Positions 1-11,222 of a stretch of 34,444 nucleotides of DNA are shown here, one piece after another. Location: positions 1 to 34,444 of the forward strand of contig MZNV01000787.1 in NCBI GenBank assembly GCA_002081555.1. Reading direction: 5' to 3'. Below the pieces are notes generated by a model, which saw nothing but the letters and a program-made list of their open reading frames with translations, was not told the DNA's origin and searched no databases. This DNA is from Protostelium mycophagum (Eukaryota > Evosea > Variosea > Protosteliida > Protosteliaceae). Position numbers and translations under genes: made by a program. Numbering within the stretch: position 1 is the first letter of the stretch; each line of letters starts with the position of its first letter.

Positions 1-525
1 TTCAGGTGGAAGGAGGCATAAATTCTGCGCTGCTTTGTCCCCTACGCCAAGTTTGGAACTTAATAAAGATTTGTACATTCAGCAGTGTATTCCTTTATAT
101 TTCTCTTATTCCATCAAAATTCATCATTTCTCTTCAATATTCAAAAAATGTGTTTTGGACGCAATAATTTGGCTTCTTAATAATATGCCAAAAATTCGAA
201 TTGTTGCATTTAATTTGATGGTTGAAAAGAATTCTTTCAGCCAACTTGTGAGCCAAACCAAAATATATTGTGTTTTACATTTTTAACAAGTTTTTTTGTC
301 TTTATCTCATTGCTCTACATTGTGTTGATTGTCTATGCTACCAAGAGTCAACACCTATGTCTGCACTAGAAGAGCCCTCCACATCCAGGCTTAATTATTT
401 GAAGACAATAAAGAGGAAAGGATGGCTTTATTTCAAGGTTGTGTGTTCAATTCAAGGGTGCATGACAAGCTACATTCCATCAGATTTATTCTCATGAATT
501 ACAAGGTCATTTCTTCAGCCATTTT
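1..525. other. intergenic stretch, no gene supported
   Basis: No reading frame here looks like conserved protein. The window may open inside the last exon of a plus-strand gene: an acceptor-like TTCAG at 1-5 is followed by a short frame ending in TAA at 19-21, and an AATAAAG polyadenylation-like signal lies at 62-68. That is too little to call a gene. The rest is AT-rich and lies downstream of the minus-strand gene that stops at 526. Confidence 0.4.
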
Positions 526-1766
526 CTACGGTAATCTATAATAAATATTAATATGACTCACCCAAAATGATCACTGGGGAAGATTTTTTCGAATTGTTTT
601 GGTTCACTCACATTGATCTCCTCTGTCCCAAGCATATGTATTTCTGACACCTGATCACGTGACTTGGTAAAAATATCAAATGTTTAAAACTCTCACCTTC
701 CACTTATCGGACCTCAGAAAGATTCTGTCGAGCCTTTGTCTTGGCGCAGAACCTGTAATCATGGGGTTCTGTGAAAATGAGCTGGAAAATATTTGGGCGT
801 CTACAACGCACCATGTGTTGGTCGAAGGTGAACCCCTTTGCCGAGTACACGTCATCGTGTGTTTCGCTGTAAATCTGCCTCCATGCATCGAGGTACTCTG
901 GTGGGATCTGTTGTAGAACGTGAGCTTGTGTTTTGGATTTCATGTTCTGATTTTTTGTTCAATGCATACTTGTTGGTTTTCAATCCCATCAGCAAAGTTA
1001 CAATCGCCCATGATTACTGCAGAAGGTTTGTCTTTGAGTGTTTGAAATGCGATGGCAAGCTGTGTTGATCAGCTGTTATCCACTGATGTAGTTGTTACCT
1101 GCGCCTTTCGATAGGGTCTATCTTGTGCATAAGATTCTAAATGGGAAGTGGACAAAATGAATTCGCTCCCGTCGATATCAAAAACACCATAGAGAAGAGA
1201 TCTACCCTGATTGGTGGGAAACATTTGTCTTCTGAAAGTGCCCTTTGGAGGAATCTTTGATAGAATGGCACAGCCGTACCAACACTTCTTTGAAGGATCA
1301 GTCCTGGCGATCATTTTCGGCTCACCATCCAGTCGCCTTTTGAAATCTCGGTGAGGTAATAATGATCCCTGGCCCAACTTTGTTCTTTGATCAAATCAAT
1401 GAAATCCTTTGTACACTCTTGGAAGGCTATGAAATCCTGTGTTAATACTCAGATACCGCATTATCATTTGTGGCTTACAGGATCCTCCTGTTTAACAATA
1501 TCAAAGAGTGCCAAGTGTCTCTCTTTCTTGTGTTGATTGCTGAACCAAACATTGTAAGTCAATAGTTTGATCTTTGTTTGTTTGTTTGCCTCCTCGCGAT
1601 TGAATAAACTCACGATCGTCTCCCACAATCCCTTTAACCAATGAGAATCGGATAATGAAAAGGTTCAGCCCACTCTGCCTTTCTCGACCCATTCATCTTT
1701 GACGAACTTAGTCACGGAGACCTCTTTTTCGAAGAAGCCAGTTGTTGGAATGGTCTTTGTGGTCAT
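526..1766 (-). CDS. TDP2-like endonuclease/exonuclease/phosphatase-family protein
   Basis: Nine exons: 1766-1674, 1631-1479, 1436-1326, 1287-1099, 1059-970, 907-812, 768-697, 650-562, 535-526; 300 residues. All hallmark motifs of the EEP phosphodiesterase fold occur in order: the Asn motif TYNVWF, the metal-binding Glu in FQECTKDF, TSHLES, GDCNF and the C-terminal PSDHFGL. The sections GFTFDQHMNPM and RLDRIF fit the TDP2 branch (tyrosyl-DNA phosphodiesterase 2, which removes topoisomerase 2 adducts). The N-terminus is short, without a clear ubiquitin-binding extension. Two introns are odd: the first (1673-1632) has a weak GTGGGC donor and is inferred because an in-frame TGA would otherwise interrupt the protein; the last (561-536) is only 26 nt, but removing it completes the HFGL motif. 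The family is confident; the exact role in DNA repair is inferred from homology. Confidence 0.82.
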
Positions 1767-1970
1767 GTTTTTCTTTCCGGATCAGTCATCTTGGGGAAGC
1801 CGTTCGTTGAATGGAACAGTTGACAGTTGTTTTTATTGTCTAAATTCAAATTTTAAAACTTTATCAAAATAGATTCGGAAGTCGAAATCTGATGACGACG
1901 CACACGACTGCCAACTCCGTCATCTCGGAGATGCCTAAAAAATTCAAACTAACTTGAGCAGATTTACAGA

Positions 1971-2966
1971 ATGAGACCTTCTGTCAAGAGCTTTTTTTCG
2001 GTTGCCTCACTCATCCTACTCGCCTCCTCTCAAAGCCCTGAATGCGATTTTGTTCAAGGTCATGGAGGTATTTGAGCGGCATTCTCCAAATGGACACTCA
2101 ATAATGACAGGGATCCTGTTCTGGAATGATGGCGCGAGAGGAACTGTGGGAGAGTATGGCTTCTACCACATGGCAGAATTCCAGTGCCCACATCAGTGGG
2201 ATGTCGTCGCCTATGTGAAACCCACCCGCGAAGTGATCAAGCTCCTCCAAATCGCAGAGGCCAACCAGACATACACAATTGCACCAGAATTTTTGATGAG
2301 AGACTTTGCGAGCGGAAAACTCAAAACTGCTGAGAGCCCAGTCTTACAAGGATTTTTTGGAGATGTGGGTCTGATACAATCATCATCATTTCTCACATTG
2401 AAACAGCCTGTCCCTCTTCCATCCGGAAATGAAAAGGCTTCATTTCAAGTGTTATCCGTTGCTAAAGGCGTAGAGTTTAGTCTCGTTGATAGACCTACCA
2501 ATCTGACTTATGAACTATTTTTATACGGAACAGAGGGTGCCCTCCTCAAACATCACATCGTCTCTCCCCCGGAGTTCGACCACATATTCCTCGCAAATGT
2601 TAATTCTGACGGTATGAGCCATAAATGTCATTCTTTTATAATGTACAGCAGAAGTGGACTTGAAGCAGCTAAAGAGAGATAAACCGTACATTGTGACTTT
2701 TCCCGCCCCAAATACTCCCCAATTTAGACCAAGTGAAGGGATGTTCAAGGGAGTATTAAGTGTCCCAGTCAAGTCGACCGGCTTGTACAAGCAGGTAGAC
2801 CGACATTTTATTCCAATTGTTGAAAGACCAGGTCTCTATTGCAGTAGAAATGAGAAGAGAATTGTACCCCGGACCCCAGAAATTGAATAATGATGGTATG
2901 GCCGACTTGGCAAGGTTATGCGCGGACAACACTAGACCCACCTGGTCCCAATGTCTTGGAATATAA
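1971..2966 (+). CDS. secreted protein of unknown function
   Basis: Four exons: 1971-2067, 2111-2611, 2649-2794, 2832-2966; 292 residues. The first ATG after the stop-rich upstream DNA gives MRPSVKSFFSVASLILLASS, a good cleavable signal peptide, so the product probably enters the secretory pathway. The mature part begins SPECDFVQGHGGILFWNDG and is a mixed, mostly beta-like sequence with few cysteines and no membrane segment or GPI tail. I do not recognise the family. Introns are 37-43 nt with normal GT-AG ends. The last intron is supported because splicing restores an open frame ending in a plausible tail with TWSQCLGI. Polyadenylation-like AATAATAATAAAA follows near 2984. Confidence 0.75.
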
Positions 2967-3406
2967 AGACAATCTCATTGGAAATAATAATAAAAAATTT
3001 CATTTTTGCGATAAGTTGTTTTTTGAGGATTTGTTTTGCTCAATTTATGAAACAAAGGATCTTCATGCTTGATAAACAATTTTTGGCACAATTTTGATGT
3101 GATTACAATCTGATTTTTGAAGATTTATACCACAAAAAGACTCAATCAAGTCGTTGTTGACCTTTAAGTTTGTTTGGAATGTAAAGACCTTCTCATTAAT
3201 CTTGTACCTCAGCCCTGATCGGCGAGAAATTTGGTGTCAGCTGACCGGCTCGGATGATCGGAGCATTACCGGAGAATTACGTAATTCGGGTGTTTCACCA
3301 CAACCTTCATCACATCGATCAGGAAACATGGCAGAACAAAACAAGACAATTAGAGTATCTAGTGACCGTTTAGAGACAGTAAATATTACGTTCCGATCAT
3401 AACTCA
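2967..3406 (+). other. intergenic region between two plus-strand genes
   Basis: It holds the AT-rich 3' end of the upstream gene with an AATAAA-like signal near 2990, then the upstream region of the hydrolase gene. A frame at 3154-3402 is open but has no recognisable protein character and ends just before the hydrolase start, so I treat it as leader sequence. Confidence 0.4.
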
Positions 3407-5250
3407 ATGGTGCAGGTCGCGGCTCAGACTTTGGAAGATCCCAGTATCAACAAGATTGTAATCACACCAGAAGCTGAGAAACCATTGGGTTGGTACGATT
3501 GGGCCACTACATGGAGGTATTATCATTATGATATAGGTAATGTCTCAACATCTTCACAGGTGGAAACCAACATCACTGGGAGAATTAGAGAACACTGAAA
3601 AAGAAATTCTACAAGGTAGTTGCCTCCCCCACGTGATCATATAATGTCTAATGTCTCAAAGCCGCCGGTGTCAAGTTTGAGCAGAGTCTGGTGAAAGTGA
3701 ATGATCCGATCACAAATGAACCATTGTACATAAACACTTTAAAAGCAGGATCAGGGCCACCGCTTGTCCTTCTCCACGGTAATTATTCATTCCTCTCATC
3801 TCATCCAATCGGCGTTTAGTGTCTCAGAAATTTTTATTATTTTTGTGAGTTAAACGAAAAAGCAATTTAAATTTTGTCTGAAAATAATTAAAACATTTCT
3901 TTAATGAATTCAAAACTTTGAACAAAATGTTGAATCATTTCAGGTTTTGCGGCTGGTGTAGGATTCTGGGTGGGGTGAGCTGGCTTTCTGCTCCAAAAAT
4001 AGCACTAAATATTTCCAGAAACCTCCAAGAGTTTTCACAATCCAACACAGTATACGCTCTGGATTTAGTGGGTACGACTTTTCCGGAAGTTTTGCAAGAA
4101 TTTTCTGAGAATTTTCAGGGTTTGGACGATCTACACGTCATCCCTTCGTCGGAAAAACTCCGGAGGAGGCGGAAAATTATTTTTTAGGGGCCATTGAATC
4201 GTGGCGTAAGAACCAAAATATTCCAGGAAAAGTGAATCTGATGGGACATTCTTTTGGAGGGTATTTGGCGGGAGCGTACAGTCTTAAATACCCGGACAAC
4301 ATCAACCATCTGTACATGATCGATCCGTGAGTCATCAAGACCAAATACTATAATATATGTCACACTGACGTGCACGTCATCTGTGATGACATCATGTCAT
4401 GATTACGTCACATGACTGACGTGGTATAGCTGGGGAGTCCCGGAGGTACCAGTGGATGCAGAGAGTAACTATTCTTTAAAATTTAAAATATTAAAGAGCA
4501 TCATCATGAAAGTGGACCCCCTCAGCGTCGTCCGATACGCCGGTCCTTACGGTGAGTTTTGGCGGGATTTTCGTCTTATTTCTTTGGGAATTATGATGGA
4601 AATCTCTATGAAATTTCGTAGAAACTGACGAGATCAGGCCCGGGACTGGTGAGTCGCTTCAGAGGCGATTTGGTTCGTAAATTCGAGCACCTGCATAAGA
4701 GCGACGTTGTCGCACGCTATACCTACCATCTTAACGCACAATCCCCACAAGGTCAGCCGAATTTTATTTATACAAAAGATGCATGCGGGTTCAATACCCT
4801 CAAGCGTTGTCGTGGCAACGTGGAGGCAGATTATGCTGCTCCTTGTCAGAGCTAAAAATAGATCTAACTTGTTTCCAGGCGAGAGAGCCTTCTCGCTTTT
4901 GTCGACAAGACTGGCATGGGCGTGCAGACCCCTCATCGACCGTCTACAATATTTAGACAAAAGAATACCAGTCACTTTTGTGTACGGCTCCAACACATGG
5001 ATGGACATCAACGCAGGAAGACAGGTCTGAAATTTCCCAGAACATTCGTGTTCTATTTTTAGATATCCAAGTCCCAAAGTCAATATCTGTTCCAGTATCC
5101 TTAGATTGAAATATGTAGCTCTCACAGAAGCTGGGCAGTCGGGCCAAAGTGTTGACAGTTCCAGACGCGGGGCACCACGTGTACATAGATAACCATAAGT
5201 TCTTTAACGCTCTTATGAGGAAAGAACTGGACGAAAATAATTCGAAATAA
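3407..5250 (+). CDS. alpha/beta hydrolase of the ABHD4/ABHD5 (CGI-58) family
   Basis: Ten exons: 3407-3516, 3560-3615, 3662-3778, 3944-3974, 4019-4071, 4119-4326, 4430-4551, 4638-4751, 4879-5024, 5128-5250; 359 residues, the usual size of the family. Landmarks are WKPTSLGELE, the oxyanion-region HGFAAGVGFW, LDLVGFGRS, the nucleophile elbow GHSFGGYL (Ser about 167), DPWGVPEVP and a C-terminal DAGHHVYID, which contains the HX4D motif linked to acyltransferase activity in CGI-58 proteins. Animal ABHD5 has Asn in place of the nucleophile and acts as a lipase co-activator; this protein keeps Ser, as ABHD4 and plant CGI-58 do, so it should be an active lysophospholipase or acyltransferase of lipid turnover. 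Exon 4 is only 31 nt; introns range from 43 to 165 nt. Confidence 0.9.
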
Positions 5251-5642
5251 AGTCTGCAAGAATCCAGGTCTCAAGATGTTGCACTCATCATCGTGATGTA
5301 CATGCTCTCTGTCACAGAAATTTGTTTCGCACACGAGAATTATTATTTAATATTTATATGTTTATTTTCTTGTGGATTTACACCGATTTGTACGATTTTG
5401 AAAAATGATTGCGGTAACTACCGTCCTGTTGCTGTGAGCAACACGTTAATGTTAACGTGTATCGAAGGCAACTGGTGAAATATACAAATGCGTGTCCGCC
5501 GGGTAATATTAATACACCTGCGTGGTTTATTTACCGTGTTATGACCGGTAATTACCGCATCGGAGCTTTTGACACGGAATGACACAAGGCTGAAGGACAA
5601 AACCGCCTCACATCCGACAATACCGTCGCATTTCTTGTGGGG
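5251..5642 (+). promoter_or_regulatory. upstream region of the glycosidase-like gene with inverted repeats
   Basis: No coding sequence is seen. Three short inverted repeats cluster here: CGGTAACTACCG at 5412-5423, a 9-bp stem with a 2-nt loop at 5441-5460 (ACACGTTAA / TTAACGTGT), and the perfect palindrome CGGTAATTACCG at 5546-5557, with a further TTACCG half-site near 5531. Two related CGGTA...TACCG elements 130 bp apart upstream of a secreted enzyme gene suggest binding sites for a dimeric regulator; this is inference. Confidence 0.4.
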
Positions 5643-8600
5643 ATGAGTGCCATGCGGCTGCTCTTGGTGCTTCTGTTTGCGGCCATAGGTATTTTATTTG
5701 TTGGTCCAGAAGACAGTTGATGAAGATATAACATCAAATCATCCTCTTATGATTCATTCTTCACCAGGTCATGCAGTTTCTTCTGACCCCTCAACTCTTC
5801 GCGGAAAGGTGACTTTTAAATTCAAATCGCATGACTTGATATTCAAATGAATCAGGTCGTTTATGGTTATCAAGCGTGGTTTAGATGTCCTGGAGATGGC
5901 TCAGGTTGGTCTTAAAACATGGTTTCGTCTGAGTCTTTCAGGATGGACACAATCTTTTCATTGGAGTACAGATGGAAAGCCGATGACTGGCAATACGAGT
6001 GAGGACGGGTTTAATATTTAATGATCTAATGAACCCAGCTCGCATAGACATGTGGCCTGATGTTTCCGAATATCCTTCAGAATGTCTCTGTGCCACAAAT
6101 GGAATGACCTTCCCGAATGGACAACCCGCCTCTTTGTACTCCGCGTACTGCGATGGAGTCATTGAAAAACACTTCCAATGGCTTGTAAAATACAACCTCG
6201 ATGGTTTCTTCGTTCAACGGTATGTACAAGATCTGACTCAGAAGATGTCGACACACGTCACATTGCACCTCTTTTGGGATAATTCTTAATCTCGCAGATT
6301 TTTGGGCTACCTCCCTGCCTCTCAACATCTCGATTTCGCACAGATACTGGTCAAAGTGGCCAGAATGGCAGAGAAGTACAATAAAGTCTTTGCGGTCGAA
6401 TACGACATGTCTGGGGCAGATCCCAGCACCTACACACAGCTGATGTCTCAAGATTGGAACTACCTCACTAATGTGATCAACATCACGAGATCTCCGGCCT
6501 ACCTCCATCACAATGGAAAGCCAGTCCTTGAGATCTGGGGATTCTTCAAGGTCTCGTATTATAAATGTCCAACATGATCTTAAAAATGAAAGGACAGAAT
6601 GACTGTGCAGCAAGGACTGGCACCTCTTAATTACTTCAAGAGCATCACATATCTCATTGCTGGTTGTTCTTGGACATGGCGTGATGAGGTATCCACATGT
6701 CATGATGTGTCTATAGTGACACTTTGTCAGGTGCAAAGCAAGGACCCTTATGCGGCTATTTATAGCGTACCTGACGCACTACAACCGTGGATGGTGGGAT
6801 CATACGATCAATCCGGCTTTGCAAGTTCTTGGAATGGCAGAATCGCTTTAGACATCGCGTGAGTACGAATATTTGTTGAATGCGTCAGTCCTAGTCAATT
6901 TCGTCCCGGCGACGCTTGCACAAAAATTGGCTCACCAACAACAGACAGACTACCTCCTATGGCATAGATTACTCAGAGGTCGTGTGGCCTGGCGGCTCGG
7001 ATTACAACATGCACATCAACGCCAACCCACCGACATACACGTCCACTTTCAACGGTAATCCCAGAAACAACGGAACCTTCCTTGCGGTACAGACTGCTGT
7101 CGCACTTCGGCAGGTGCGTTGTAGATGAGATATCTTTTCGAATGTTACGCACCATCAAGAAGATATTGACTCGTTGTAGAAGCCATTGTTCACCTTTGTT
7201 GCCATGTGGGACGAAGTCGACGAAGGCGAGTTGAAACCTTTGTGAAGTATTAACAAAACTCAGGCACTGCAAATTACAAAACAGCCGCAAACAAAAACTT
7301 TGCACCGACACAGGCCAAGTTTGTCACTGGAGACACAGACGGTTATGTGGAGACGAATGATTTCTATTTACTGAAGGGCCAGCAATTCACTGCTGCGTTC
7401 CGTGCGGCGCACTACAACCCGCCTGCTCAGGTGGATTTCAGCCCTTGTTGTGTTTCGGTTTTATAAATTGACATCGTTGTAGTTTGCCATTCTGGATGTT
7501 ACCGGGAATTTCTTTGTGTCCATTAACGCCGCAGGCGTTCTTTATGCAACAGCTGTGGATGTCTACTCCGCATCACAATTCATCAGCATTCCCAACACAA
7601 ACTATGGAGGAAGTCAATCTTTCCAAGAGGTATCTAAGATTTAAAAACAAAAATGACTGGTTGTAGATGAGCACAGGTAAGATAGTGACTTCAGAAAACG
7701 CCGGCCAAGCACCCCTATCAGCCTCAAGAACGGCAGCACTCACTTGGGAGAGCTTCATCTTCTATAGAGGAAAAGACAGCGCTGGATATTGGCAGGTGAC
7801 GTTCCCATGACATTAATGTCAGACTGACACGTGACAGATTTACAGCAATGCGAATGGTAAATTTATTGGAATCAACAGTGATGGTAGCCTCCAAGCAATC
7901 CGCTCCGGCAGTGGAACTCTCTTCCAGTTGATTGATGTTTCCAATTTACAACCCCCCGCCACTTTCAGACTCTACGCCCCCTCCCTCGCTAAATCTGTCA
8001 CCTCATCGTTGAAGAACATGCAGCTGAGTCTGTCCGCTTCCCAGGGAACTGTCTACGCCGTACAGCCTGATGGTGTCTACAGCGGAAGTTATGGGATGCA
8101 AGACACCGTCACCGGTCAGTTTGATTTTATTTCTTTGTTGAAAGAATACAGGCAACTGGACATGCTCAGACTCTGCCGGAAGTGCGCCGCTCATCGCCAA
8201 TAGAAACAGTGCGGGAGCATGGGAGGGATTCTTTTTTATCCCTTATATGGGATCGTGGGTCATTCAAGCTGCAGTCAACAACCTCTTTGTGAAAAACAGC
8301 TCAACTCTGCTTGTTGCAACAGAGGTGACGTTCTATTGACTGTTGAAGCTAAATTCTCACAGAATTCTGCAAAGACTGCTCTGGTATTTCAATTCAAGAC
8401 TTTAACCCCACCCAGAACAAGATCTGCCGGTCTTCCCCCTCCAAAGGTGACGTCACATGTTGAAATGACAAGTAATGAGGCCCAGATTCCGGACAAAAAC
8501 TTCCAGCGCATTGCCTTGTCTGATATCCCATCCAACAGAAGTCTCTCCTTCTCTGATTTTGCTTCAACGCAAGTGACGATCTCTGTGCCCTCAGACGCAT

Positions 8601-9149
8601 TGCCTCCCTCTACAGGAGCCACAACCGTAAATTTTGCATTTCTGGTGCCCGGTACGTCGATGAGTACAAATTCGCAACTGAATCGGCGACAGGGCAAAAC
8701 ACCGTTTCCAACACAAGCAACACCCCCAGAGGGCTTACTCAAGTACCAGGAGCCACATACGAGCTGGAGAGCGACGGAAACGCCACTTCCCTTGATGCAC
8801 CCATCTCTGCCACATTCAATTACACTGTGCTCGGTGTATCGGACTCTGTTGCCAGTCAACTCAGTTTGTTGGTCTACAACGAGGTATGCACAAGCTAATA
8901 TTGTTGCAATATTGAAAAATGCAGAACAACGGAAATTTTGCTTCGTCTTGTCAGGGAGACCAGAACAGCGTGGACAAAAATACTCAGACAGTCACTTTAA
9001 GCACTTGCCAATTCGGGGAAATAGCTCTGTTTGTACCCACTACCTTGTCCCCCTCAAAGACCACAATCACTGCCCCCATCTTGTCCGGCATGTCCTCTGC
9101 TCTTTTTGTCGACATATCTTTGGTACTTCTCTTGTGCTTGTTTGCATAG
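5643..9149 (+). CDS. secreted GH71/GH99-like glycosidase with fascin-like trefoil region and probable GPI tail
   Basis: Eighteen exons: 5643-5688, 5768-5808, 5856-5904, 5942-5998, 6039-6219, 6298-6550, 6593-6688, 6731-6858, 6945-7113, 7180-7225, 7264-7430, 7483-7629, 7667-7795, 7838-8114, 8152-8324, 8363-8651, 8693-8883, 8925-9149; 887 residues. The start may instead be the in-frame ATG at 5652. Residues 1-16 form a signal peptide. Residues about 30-370 match the GH99-like family seen in bacterial xylosidase/mannanase-type proteins: VVYGYQAWFRCPGDGSGW, RIDMWPDVSEY, ASLYSAYCDGVIEKHF, NLDGFFVQRF, FAVEYDMSG, MWDEVDEGT. Residues about 380-670 contain repeated fascin/beta-trefoil strands (GKIVTSENAGQAPLSASR; GSAPLIANRNSAGAWEGF), a likely sugar-binding region. 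A Thr/Ser/Asn-rich part and a hydrophobic end LFVDISLVLLLCLFA suggest a GPI anchor. Intron 7226-7263 is GC-AG. Three introns end in GTTGTAG. The substrate is unknown. Confidence 0.85.
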
Positions 9150-9257
9150 GAGTTATTAGAATAAAAGATTTTAATTTTCGGACCATTTCAAAAAGATTCT
9201 TAATAATTTCAAAGTGATGACGTCATCTCCAAACACCCAGGTTTTATTTGAATGCAT

Positions 9258-10590
9258 TTATGGCACAGGTTCACCCTTTGAGGCCTCCCAAATAGAATAG
9301 AATTGCTGTACGTCAAGTCTGATCTTCTTTTCAAAGAGAGCAGAGACAGTCTTGATCCTGTCGACGTTGTTCGTTCCCAGTATGATGATGGGATTACTGG
9401 GGTGACGCAAAACCCAGGCAAAGGCGGTCTGTTTTCTTCAGCGAGTGTCTGCCAACAGATGCGGATGAAGAGGATGGGTGAATCAGTTCGAGTAAGACTT
9501 ACAAGATCGAGGCTGAGTCCACCGAAATGAGAGCCGACAGTTGTGAGAGCCTTTTGTAGCCTCTGTGTCTGTGCAGTGTCATTGTGCGGTTCGTGATGAT
9601 TTTGTTTATGATCGCGGGAGAAATGAGATGCTGACCTTTTCATCTTGAGGATTTTTAGACACAAGTTTGCCACCGCCCAGGGGACTCCACACCATCGGAC
9701 TACAACGATAAGTACATCTGATTACGCTGTTGTAGATGAACTCACGATATACGTAATCTCTGGCACTGGTCGAGGACACCGTCCTCTAAAGGCACCATGT
9801 GGGAGGCGGAGAACTCGATTTGGTTTGTGACCAGCGGGAAATCAAGTCTTGATTGGATGAGGTCAAACTGTCGAAGATGAGAATGTGCCTTGTCAAGGAT
9901 CATGATGTCACCTGATGGACAGTGTGGTTAGAGACACCCCAATGTCTCACTTTTCCACTCTTTGTGAGCTCGGTCATCACTTTCCCAACCTTCACAATGT
10001 TAACAATTTGTTTGGATGTACAAGGCTCTTAGAGAAACCTCATCAGCATCAAGAATGAAATCGGGTCTGTGGATCAGAACGACATCGAGGTAGTCAGTGT
10101 TGAGAAGTTGGAGGGACCTCTCCACTTGTGAGGTGATGTGCTCTTTAGAGGTGTTGTAATGCTTGGCATACACTTCATACTTCCAATGTTTGCTGGGTAT
10201 GACGATGCCAGTCTTTGTAATTCTACAAATGATTAGTCTTGCGACATCATATCAAGCTCACAATTGTATCTTTGGACGAAGTTCAGGTCTGGTTTTTAAA
10301 GCTCTTCCAAATAACATCTCATAGGTGTAACATCCGTAGATGTCTGCCAGATCAAAGGTGGTGATGCCCACCTCGAGACCTGATTATATTATAATCGTCA
10401 CATAAAACAATTAACTGACATGCATCGATCCTGGCTAGAATGGATTCTACTGTTGCTTGCGAGGGATCGTCATCTGCTAAACGCCATGTTCCGTAGACGA
10501 TTTGGGAAACCTAGGACCATCAGATCCATCTTTGAAGGATCATCATACCATCGGCCCTTGTGGACCCATTGATACTTGAGGTACGGCCAT
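9258..10590 (-). CDS. aldo/keto reductase, YdhF-like
   Basis: Nine exons: 10590-10549, 10510-10420, 10379-10262, 10222-10039, 9989-9912, 9867-9746, 9699-9636, 9562-9503, 9428-9258; 309 residues, a normal AKR length. NADPH-dependent oxidoreductase of the (beta/alpha)8 barrel AKR superfamily. The catalytic tetrad is visible: Asp and Tyr in TTFDLADIYG, Lys in ITKTGI, His in VVLIHRPD. Other matches to bacterial YdhF-type enzymes are YGTWRLADDD, DADEV, SGKVRHWGVSNH, MVWSPLGGGK and TAFAWVLRHPSNPI. The start is the ATG giving MAVPQVSMGPQGPM, then splicing to the barrel. An AATAAA signal (complement of 9242-9248) follows the stop. It converges with the glycosidase-like gene, the two stops being 108 nt apart. 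One intron (9745-9700) carries the GTTGTAG octamer family in both orientations. Confidence 0.92.
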
Positions 10591-11222
10591 CCTTCCTTGG
10601 TGTTTTTGTTTCTGTGATGCGAATTTGCCAAACAAACAAGCGACACCTGCGTGGAATCTTCCGCGTTGACAAGTCGTCTCAACAATGGGCGGGAATGAGT
10701 TCTGTTCATCAATTGTCCGCCCAATTTCGTAGCCTCTGCACCTCTCGCCAGAGCTGTCTTTGCTTCATCAGAACTGACGATTGAGAGTGTCATCACACAA
10801 CTCCTAAATGAGGCATTAAAAAATAGTGTACATTACGTGCAGATTAACACTCCTTCAATGCCTGAGGATCTATGGATAATTACCTTGTCAAGCATGTCTC
10901 AGGAGGATGAGTTCACTTCGCCATCATCATGTTAATCCGTCAGATTCAACATCTCATACCATACCCACCATTCTACGTACATTTCACTCCATCCCTCCCC
11001 CTATAACGGTGTGTAATCCAGTAGAACCATAATTCTCAAATTCTTTCCACACAGATCACATGATGTGATTTTTGCTTTGACATTCTTGCTGATGGAACAT
11101 TTACAGATGGAAAGTGAACTCTTTATGCTTTTTAAAAATATTTTATTTCTCCATATCTACACATGCCTGAGCGCTGCGGTTGTAGAAACGCTGTGAACAA
11201 AAAGAGCAAGCGTATTCGGACG
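10591..11222 (-). other. intergenic stretch between two minus-strand genes
   Basis: About 630 nt without a supported gene. It should contain the promoter and leader of the reductase gene (nearest 10590) and the 3' region of the next gene upstream. One copy of the GTTGTAG motif lies at 11180-11186. I saw no tRNA, repeat or conserved frame. Confidence 0.4.

Noticed and set aside
35-497. Plus-strand open frames of 75-83 codons at the left edge
   Set aside because: AT-rich with no protein character; the first overlaps a polyadenylation-like signal, so it is more likely 3' untranslated or intergenic DNA.
704-1377. Apparent frameshifts suggesting the TDP2-like gene is a pseudogene
   Set aside because: All breaks are removed by GT-AG introns of 26-62 nt that restore every catalytic motif and an overall length divisible by three.
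4785-4800. GGGTTCAATACCC resembling a tRNA T-arm within an intron
   Set aside because: The stem does not pair properly beyond three bases, and no acceptor stem, D-arm or anticodon arm can be placed around it.
4634-5125. Long minus-strand open frame (163 codons) across the hydrolase gene
   Set aside because: It is a shadow of the plus-strand exons, which encode conserved ABHD sequence; the antisense frame crosses introns and has no family resemblance.
8219-9217. A 332-codon plus-strand open frame taken as a separate gene
   Set aside because: It reads through three introns of the glycosidase-like gene. Spliced exons give a better continuous protein with trefoil end, Asn/Thr-rich part and hydrophobic tail.
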